From Nitriliruptoraceae bacterium (GTDB lineage: Bacteria; Actinomycetota; Nitriliruptoria; Nitriliruptorales; Nitriliruptoraceae): a DNA stretch of 5,518 nt. The notes under the pieces were generated by a model. The model worked only from the letters and a program-made list of their open reading frames with translations, was not told where the DNA came from and did no database searches. Of this stretch, positions 1 through 5,518 are shown piece by piece. Each line of letters begins with the position of its first letter. Within the stretch, counting starts at the first letter, position 1. The DNA lies in the NCBI GenBank assembly GCA_007123425.1, contig SKLC01000193.1:1-5518 (forward strand). The letters run 5' to 3'. A program made the position numbers and the translations under genes.

Positions 1-1707
1 CGCGCCACCGCCACCCGGGCGCGGTGCCACGTGCTCCGCGACACGTGGGGCGGCGGCCGCCTCGGCGCTCGCCTCGCGCCGCCACACCAGCTCCTCGTAG
101 GTCCCGTCGAACCACCGGGCCGCGCCGCCCCCCACCTCGACGATCGCGTCCGCGGTGCCCCGGATGACGTGCCGGTCGTGGGTGATGAGCACGGCCGTGC
201 CGGCGTAGGCGCCCAGCGCGTCCTCGAGGACGTCGCGGCTGGCCAGGTCGAGATGGTTGGTGGGCTCGTCGAGCAGCAGCAGGTTGACCGGCGAGACCAT
301 CGCCTTGGCCAGGCCAAGGCGGGTGCGCTCGCCGCCGGAGAGCGCACCGACCCGGCGGTCGGCCATGTCGCCGGGGAAGCCGAAGGCGCCCAGCATGGTC
401 CGGTGGTTCTTGGCGCGGTGCGCCTCCCCCAGCGCGGTGCGGAACTCCTCGAGCACCGTGCGCCGATGGTCCATGATCTCGGCCTGGTGCTGGTCGACCA
501 CCGCGACCTCGACGTTGTGGCCCAGCCGCACCTCGCCGTCGTCGGGCGCCTGGGTGCCGGCGAGCAGGCGCAGCAGCGTGGTCTTGCCCGCGCCGTTGGG
601 GCCCACGACGGCCACCGTGCGGCCGCGCTCGACGGTGAGGTCCACGCCCTGGAGCACCGCATGGTCGCCGTAGCGCACGGCGACGTCCTCGAGCTGGGCG
701 ACCACCCGGCCGGACCGGGGCGGCTCGGGCAGCTGGAAGCGGGCCACCAGCTGGCGGTGGTCGGGCACCTCGATGCGCTCCACCTTGTCCAGCGCCTTGA
801 TCCGCGACTGCACCAGGCGGGCCTTGGAGGCCTTGTAGCGGAAGCGCTCCACGAACCGCTCGGTCTGTGCCAGCTGGCGGTCCTGGGTGGCCTTGGCGGC
901 GCGCAGCCGCTCCAGGCGCTCCTCGCGCTGGGCCACGAACGCCGCGAAGCCGCCCTGCTCGGCCGCGGTGGTCCCGCCGCGGACGACGTACTCGGTGGTC
1001 GTGCCGGCGGCGAGCTCGACGATGCGGTCGGCCACCGCGTCGATGAAGTCGCGGTCGTGGCTGACGAACAGCAGGCCGCCGGGCAGCTGCGTCAGGGTGC
1101 GCTCCAGCCAGCGGATGGTGTCGACGTCGAGATGGTTCGTGGGCTCATCGAGCACGAGGAGGTCGGGCTTGGACAGCAGCAGCCGCGCGAGGGCGACCCG
1201 CACCCGCCAGCCGCCCGACAGCTGCCGGGTGGGCCGGTGCGCGTCCCCGGGGTCGAAGCCCAGCCCGGCGAGCAGCCGGTGCGCCTCGGGCTCGAGCTCG
1301 TAGCCGCCGAGCTGCTCGAAGCGGTCGGTCACCTCGGCGTACTCGTCCAGCAGCCGCTGCTGCTCCTCGGTGTCGGCCACCTCGATGCGACGCTCGATCT
1401 CGCCCAGCCGATCGCCCAGGGCGGTCACGTGGGCGGCACCGCCCAGCACGTGCTCCAGCACGGTCTCGGCCTCCCCGACCGCATCCACGACGTCCTGGGG
1501 CAGGAAGCCGATCCGGGTCCCGCGCGGGCGGCTGACGGTGCCCTCGTCGGGATCGCGGTGGCCGAGCACGACGTCCAGCAGCGTGGTCTTGCCCGTGCCG
1601 TTGGCGCCCACAAGGGCGACGCGACGCCCCGGCGGCAGGCGCAGCGAGACCCCCGAGAACAGCTGCTGGGCGCCGAGGGTCACGCCGACGTCGGACAGGC
1701 TGATCAC
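1..1707 (-). CDS. ABC-F family ATPase, YheS-like (C-terminus cut by window edge)
   Basis: This is a soluble protein with two ATP-binding cassettes and no membrane segments, as in the ABC-F family, whose members bind the ribosome near the E site and act on translation rather than transport. Translating the minus strand from the GTG at 1707 gives 569 open codons with no stop. Domain 1 has Walker A GANGTGKT (residues 34-41), an arm-like helical insert (about 90-145), LSGGW (163-167), Walker B LLVLDEP (183-189) and the H-loop SHDR (216-219). The charged inter-domain linker (about 255-315) contains RFRYKASKARLVQSRIKAL (288-306), close to the YheS-type tRNA-interacting linker. Domain 2 has GPNGAGKT (369-376), LSGGE (456-460), LLLLDEP (476-482) and THDR (509-512). 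The end at the window edge is a low-complexity Ala/Pro/Gly tail. E. coli YheS is about 637 residues, so a C-terminal coiled coil probably lies outside. The start is supported by the typical N-terminus MISLSDVGVTLG and an upstream GAGG. All catalytic residues look intact. Family call is strong; the subfamily rests on the linker. Confidence 0.93.
   Translation of the reverse strand, partial: MISLSDVGVTLGAQQLFSGVSLRLPPGRRVALVGANGTGKTTLLDVVLGHRDPDEGTVSRPRGTRIGFLPQDVVDAVGEAETVLEHVLGGAAHVTALGDRLGEIERRIEVADTEEQQRLLDEYAEVTDRFEQLGGYELEPEAHRLLAGLGFDPGDAHRPTRQLSGGWRVRVALARLLLSKPDLLVLDEPTNHLDVDTIRWLERTLTQLPGGLLFVSHDRDFIDAVADRIVELAAGTTTEYVVRGGTTAAEQGGFAAFVAQREERLERLRAAKATQDRQLAQTERFVERFRYKASKARLVQSRIKALDKVERIEVPDHRQLVARFQLPEPPRSGRVVAQLEDVAVRYGDHAVLQGVDLTVERGRTVAVVGPNGAGKTTLLRLLAGTQAPDDGEVRLGHNVEVAVVDQHQAEIMDHRRTVLEEFRTALGEAHRAKNHRTMLGAFGFPGDMADRRVGALSGGERTRLGLAKAMVSPVNLLLLDEPTNHLDLASRDVLEDALGAYAGTAVLITHDRHVIRGTADAIVEVGGGAARWFDGTYEELVWRREASAEAAAAPRVAEHVAPRPGGGGA
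247..275. repeat. 29-bp inverted repeat, copy 1 (Walker B region of the YheS-like gene)
   Basis: The minus-strand sequence here, encoding LDEPTNHLD of the second cassette, is identical over 29 bases to the plus strand at 2186-2214, which encodes the same motif in the first cassette of the Uup-like gene. The match includes the less common His codon CAT. It reflects the conserved protein motif combined with strong codon bias. Confidence 0.8.
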
Positions 1708-1717
1708 GTGTGCACGA

Positions 1718-1721
1718 CCTC
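1718..1721 (-). promoter_or_regulatory. Ribosome binding site for the minus-strand ABC-F gene
   Basis: On the minus strand GAGG lies 10 bases before the GTG start at 1707. The spacing is slightly long but usable, and it is the only purine-rich Shine-Dalgarno-like run upstream. It supports GTG-1707 over an internal start. Confidence 0.5.
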
Positions 1722-1738
1722 GGTGGAGACGAGCGACG

Positions 1739-1744
1739 AGGCTA
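1739..1744 (-). promoter_or_regulatory. Candidate -10 element for the minus-strand ABC-F gene
   Basis: Read on the minus strand, this is TAGCCT, matching the TAnnnT core of an actinobacterial -10 element. Transcription would start near 1732, giving a leader of roughly 25 bases that includes the GAGG at 1718-1721. No good -35 hexamer is visible at the usual spacing, so this is an inference from one short motif and its position. Confidence 0.3.
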
Positions 1745-1759
1745 CCCACCCGCGGGGTC

Positions 1760-1765
1760 TACCCT
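1760..1765 (+). promoter_or_regulatory. Candidate -10 element for a leaderless transcript of the Uup-like gene
   Basis: TACCCT fits TAnnnT and ends 8 bases before the ATG at 1774. A transcript starting at the normal distance would therefore begin at or next to the start codon. No Shine-Dalgarno sequence is seen between 1745 and 1773, which agrees with leaderless translation, a common mode in actinobacteria. No recognisable -35 element is found. Confidence 0.35.
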
Positions 1766-1773
1766 GCCCGGCG

Positions 1774-3528
<1,755 letters not shown>

Positions 3529-3549
3529 CGGTCGATCGGTCCTTTTCCA

Positions 3550-3561
3550 CGTCGCGCGACG
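3550..3561. repeat. 12-bp perfect palindrome upstream of the sigma factor gene
   Basis: CGTCGCGCGACG reads the same on both strands. A further GTCGC half-site lies at 3568-3572. The palindrome covers the position where a -35 element would sit for the candidate -10 at 3573-3578, so it could be an operator. In such GC-rich DNA a chance palindrome is also possible. Confidence 0.35.
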
Positions 3562-3572
3562 CGAGCAGTCGC

Positions 3573-3578
3573 TACGGT
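3573..3578 (+). promoter_or_regulatory. Candidate -10 element for the sigma factor gene
   Basis: TACGGT matches TAnnnT and is the only such motif on the plus strand in the 101-bp gap 3529-3629. Transcription would begin near 3585, leaving a leader of about 45 bases before the ATG at 3630. There is no convincing -35 hexamer. The preceding gene ends only 45 bases upstream, so read-through from it is also possible. Confidence 0.3.
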
Positions 3579-3614
3579 CACCCGTCAGACGGCAGCATCT
3601 GCAGCCGCAGGCTT

Positions 3615-3619
3615 GAAGG
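3615..3619 (+). promoter_or_regulatory. Ribosome binding site for the sigma factor gene
   Basis: GAAGG lies 10 bases before the ATG at 3630 and is the best Shine-Dalgarno match in the gap. It supports the chosen start, which places sigma region 1.1 right after a short N-terminal tail. Confidence 0.45.
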
Positions 3620-3629
3620 CCGGGACGCG

Positions 3630-4787
3630 ATGGAGACCGAGACGGTCACCGACAGCGTGGCGGAGCGCACGGGGCTCCGCGACGTCCTCGCGCGGGGCGC
3701 AGGGCGCGGCTACGTCCTCCTCTCGGAGATCCAGGATCTCCACGATCCGGTCCACGACGGCCCCGCGTGGGCCGAGGGCCTGGCCCGGCAGGTGCGCGAC
3801 GCGGGCCTCGAGGTGGTCGACGACCTCGACGACGGCGGCGGCGAGGGCACCGAGCGGACCGTCGGGCTGGCCGGCTCGGCGACCACCGACGGGGTGCGCC
3901 ACTACCTCAACGCGATCGGCCGCGTGGCCCTGCTCAGCCACGAGGAGGAGGTCGACTGCGCCAAGCGCTACCAGGCCGGGCTGCTGGCTGCGCGCCGGCT
4001 GGCCGAGCACCGGGACCCCGCGGCGGTGCGCGCCCGGCTGCGGCGCGTCGTCGAGGACGGCGCGCACGCCCAGGAGCTGCTGGTCACCGCGAACCTGCGC
4101 CTGGTGGTCTCGGTGGCGCGGCGCTACCTGGGCCGCGGGCTCTCCCTGCTCGAGCTCATCCAGGAGGGCAACCTCGGGCTCATGCGGGGCGTGGAGAAGT
4201 TCGACCACACGCGGGGCTACAAGTTCTCCACCTACGCCACCTGGTGGATCCGGCAGGCCCTGACCCGCGGCACCGCCAACAAGGCGCGCTCGGTGCGGCT
4301 GCCGGTGCACGTCCACGAGCTGGTCGCCAAGCTGCGCCGGGTCGAGTTCGAGCTGCTGCAGGTGCTGGGCCGCGACCCCACCGACTCCGAGCTGGCCGAG
4401 GCGCTGGGCATCACGCTCGAGCGCCTGCGGGAGCTGCAGCTGGCCGGCCGGGAGATCACCTCGCTCGACCGCTCGGTGGGCGAGGACGGCGAGACGACCC
4501 TCGGCGAGCTCGTCCGGGACGACGACGCCCCCGACCCGGAGCGGATGGCCGCGAGCGAGCTGGCGCGCACCGAGGTCGCGGCCGCCCTCGACGAGCTTGC
4601 GGAGCGGGAGCGCGGCGTGCTGGAGCTGCGCTACGGGCTGTGCGGCCAGGAGCCGCGCACGCTGGAGGAGATCGGCGAGCTCTACGGGGTCACCCGCGAG
4701 CGCATCCGCCAGATCGAGAAGAAGACGCTGGCCAAGCTGCGCCACCCCGCGCGTGCCCGGCGCCTACAGGGCCTGGCCGACGACTGA
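3630..4787 (+). CDS. RNA polymerase sigma factor, sigma-70 family, primary-like
   Basis: A 385-residue sigma factor that binds core RNA polymerase and directs it to promoters. Residues about 14-66 resemble region 1.1 (RGYVLLSEIQDL followed by AGLEVVDDLDD). Region 1.2 is about 85-118 (VRHYLNAIGRVALLSHEEEV). Region 2 spans about 147-223, with NLRLVVSVARRY, LIQEGNLGLMRGVEKFD and FSTYATWWIRQA. Region 3 is about 224-300, including PVHVHE (225-230), where the His and Glu used for extended -10 contact are kept, and the finger-like GEDGETTLGEL. Region 4 is about 314-375, with the helix-turn-helix VTRERIRQIEKKTLAKLRH (354-372). The length is close to that of compact actinobacterial primary and group 2 factors. 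Odd point: region 2.4 reads ANKARSVR (216-223) where housekeeping factors have ADQARTIR, so the Gln and Thr that read the -12 base are Lys218 and Ser221. This favours a specialised or group 2 factor over the main one, though region 1.1 points the other way. No anti-sigma gene is seen beside it. Confidence 0.93.
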   Translation: METETVTDSVAERTGLRDVLARGAGRGYVLLSEIQDLHDPVHDGPAWAEGLARQVRDAGLEVVDDLDDGGGEGTERTVGLAGSATTDGVRHYLNAIGRVALLSHEEEVDCAKRYQAGLLAARRLAEHRDPAAVRARLRRVVEDGAHAQELLVTANLRLVVSVARRYLGRGLSLLELIQEGNLGLMRGVEKFDHTRGYKFSTYATWWIRQALTRGTANKARSVRLPVHVHELVAKLRRVEFELLQVLGRDPTDSELAEALGITLERLRELQLAGREITSLDRSVGEDGETTLGELVRDDDAPDPERMAASELARTEVAAALDELAERERGVLELRYGLCGQEPRTLEEIGELYGVTRERIRQIEKKTLAKLRHPARARRLQGLADD

Positions 4788-4808
4788 CCGGCGTCTGTCC
4801 GGCGCCGG
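4788..4808 (+). other. GC-rich inverted repeat just after the sigma factor gene
   Basis: CCGGCG (4788-4793) can pair with CGCCGG (4803-4808) across a 9-base loop, and CCGGCGCCGG (4799-4808) is itself a palindrome. It starts directly after the TGA stop. No T-run follows, so it is not a classical intrinsic terminator; it may be a weak terminator, an RNA-protecting hairpin, or chance. Confidence 0.3.
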
Positions 4809-4823
4809 CAGGGGCGTCGCCCA

Positions 4824-4873
4824 CCGACGTCGAGGCCCGTCGGCACGTCAAGGTGGCGCCCCCGTGTGCCGAC
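4824..4873 (+). other. Overlapping, mutually exclusive inverted repeats before the secreted-protein gene
   Basis: CCGACG (4824-4829) can pair with CGTCGG (4838-4843). The right arm overlaps GTCGGCAC (4839-4846), which can instead form a perfect 8-bp stem with GTGCCGAC (4866-4873). Only one of the two hairpins can form at a time. The arrangement resembles a switch or attenuator, but no T-run or known riboswitch consensus is recognised, so a function is not shown. Confidence 0.35.
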
Positions 4874-4919
4874 ACCCTCGGTGAGCTCCGCGCGGCACCG
4901 GCCGCGTGGACGCGGCGAC

Positions 4920-4925
4920 GAGGGG
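4920..4925 (+). promoter_or_regulatory. Strong ribosome binding site deciding the GTG start at 4933
   Basis: GAGGGG lies 7 bases before the GTG at 4933. This ideal spacing selects that start over the in-frame GTG at 4906 and the in-frame ATGs at 4966 and 4975. Confidence 0.65.
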
Positions 4926-4932
4926 CACCGGG

Positions 4933-5518
4933 GTGCGCGGTCTGTGGCGAGGGCTCGGCGTCCTCATGCTCCTCATGGGGCTGGCTGCGCCCGTGGCCGC
5001 CTCCGAGCTCGCCGACACCCGACAGGACCTGGCCGAGGCCCGCGGCGACCTCGACGAGCTCGAGCGTGTCGTGCGACACACCCGCGACGAGGTGGCCGCG
5101 ATCGACCAGCGGCTGCGCACGGCCAGCACCGACCTCGAGCACGTGCGCACGCAGCTCGCCGATGCCGAGGAGGCCCTGGCGGCCGCGGACGCCGCCGAGC
5201 GGGCCTCCGCGCGACGGCTCGAGGAGGCCGACCGCCGGCTGGCGGACTCGCTCGGCACCTGGGAGGCCAGTCGTCACCTGCTCGCCGACCGGGTGGTCGC
5301 GGCCTACAAGCACGGGGGGTCGCTGCCGAGCGAGGCGCTGGTGCGCGGCATCGCACAGGCCGGCGACTGGCACGAGGTCGCCGCGACGCTGGAGACCGTC
5401 GACCGTCTGGTCACCGACGACCGGCTGCTGGTCGAGGACACCGCCGAGGCCACCCGCACGGCCGCCACCGCGCGCGGTGAGGTGACCTCGGCCCGTGCCC
5501 AGGCCGTGGCCGCCCGCC
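4933..5518 (+). CDS. Secreted coiled-coil protein, probable N-terminal part of a peptidoglycan hydrolase or its activator (cut by window edge)
   Basis: The first 195 residues are visible and the frame is open at the right edge. The N-terminus has a classic Sec signal peptide: basic start MRGLWR, hydrophobic core GLGVLMLLMGLAAPVAA, and likely cleavage after VAA (residue 23). Residues about 25-115 form a long charged, Ala/Leu-rich coiled coil (DLAEARGDLDELERVV and onward). A short break with LADRVVAAYKHGGSLPSEA (117-135) is followed by more helix containing DWHEVAATLETVDRLVTDDR (145-164). This order of coiled coil, an RxxAxYKxG-like motif, then helices is seen in EnvC/PcsB/RipA-type proteins, where it restrains or recruits a C-terminal M23 or NlpC/P60 domain. 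That catalytic domain would lie beyond 5518, so hydrolase function is inferred only. No TAnnnT element is visible in the gap before it, so it may be co-transcribed with the sigma factor gene. The in-frame stop at 4882-4884 limits the start to 4906 or later. Confidence 0.85.
   Translation, partial: MRGLWRGLGVLMLLMGLAAPVAASELADTRQDLAEARGDLDELERVVRHTRDEVAAIDQRLRTASTDLEHVRTQLADAEEALAAADAAERASARRLEEADRRLADSLGTWEASRHLLADRVVAAYKHGGSLPSEALVRGIAQAGDWHEVAATLETVDRLVTDDRLLVEDTAEATRTAATARGEVTSARAQAVAAR

Noticed and set aside
31..1773. Plus-strand open frame that would extend the Uup-like protein by about 580 residues
   Set aside because: It is antisense to a complete set of ABC-F motifs on the minus strand, shows no recognisable domain, and the family N-terminus begins at 1774.
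3529..3560. Intrinsic terminator after the Uup-like gene
   Set aside because: The TTTT at 3543-3546 is not preceded by a stable hairpin, and the palindrome comes after it.
3592..3610. Two 4-bp mini-hairpins (GCAG/CTGC and CTGC/GCAG) in the sigma leader
   Set aside because: The stems are too short to be meaningful in such GC-rich sequence.
3585..4745. Minus-strand open frame of 386 codons opposite the sigma factor gene
   Set aside because: It mirrors the sigma coding sequence, is compositionally biased and has no family resemblance.
4788..4932. Cyclic di-AMP (ydaO-type) riboswitch before the hydrolase-like gene
   Set aside because: Such riboswitches often precede actinobacterial cell-wall hydrolases, but I could not find the conserved sequence blocks here.
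3767..5485. Plus-strand open frame spanning the sigma gene and the next gene
   Set aside because: It is an Arg/Ala/Gly-rich out-of-frame reading of two genes with clear domains in other frames.

Overview
The window is a very GC-rich bacterial chromosomal segment whose codons almost all end in G or C. GTG starts are used, a probable leaderless start is present, and the sigma factor is of HrdB/RpoD type. All this fits a high-GC actinomycete-type bacterium (Actinomycetota). The exact lineage cannot be read from the sequence; a deep-branching actinobacterial class is only a guess. I see no mobile elements, CRISPR arrays, tRNA or rRNA genes, so this looks like core chromosome.

Layout. Positions 1-1707 (minus strand) hold a YheS-like ABC-F ATPase that starts at 1707 and runs off the left edge. 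It is open over all 569 codons visible. A 66-bp divergent intergenic region (1708-1773) separates it from a second, Uup-like ABC-F ATPase on the plus strand (1774-3528). A 101-bp gap (3529-3629) with a candidate promoter and a 12-bp palindrome leads to a sigma-70 family factor with regions 1.1, 1.2, 2, 3 and 4 (3630-4787). A 145-bp gap (4788-4932) with several inverted repeats and no TA dinucleotide follows. The last gene (4933 to the right edge) begins a secreted coiled-coil protein that resembles the N-terminal half of EnvC/PcsB/RipA-type peptidoglycan hydrolases.

How the genes may work together. The two ABC-F proteins are expected to be cytosolic, ribosome-associated ATPases rather than transporters, because neither has membrane segments. 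The sigma factor directs RNA polymerase to promoters, and the last protein acts outside the membrane on the cell wall. The divergent ABC-F pair probably shares a control region. The sigma factor and the secreted protein lie in the same direction and may be co-transcribed, since no conventional -10 element is visible between them.

The most interesting points are: the sigma factor carries Lys and Ser where housekeeping sigma factors have the Gln and Thr that read the -12 base; the Uup-like protein has lost most of the arm subdomain in its first ATPase domain; and competing inverted repeats precede the secreted-protein gene. I found no clear sign of a wholly new multi-gene system.
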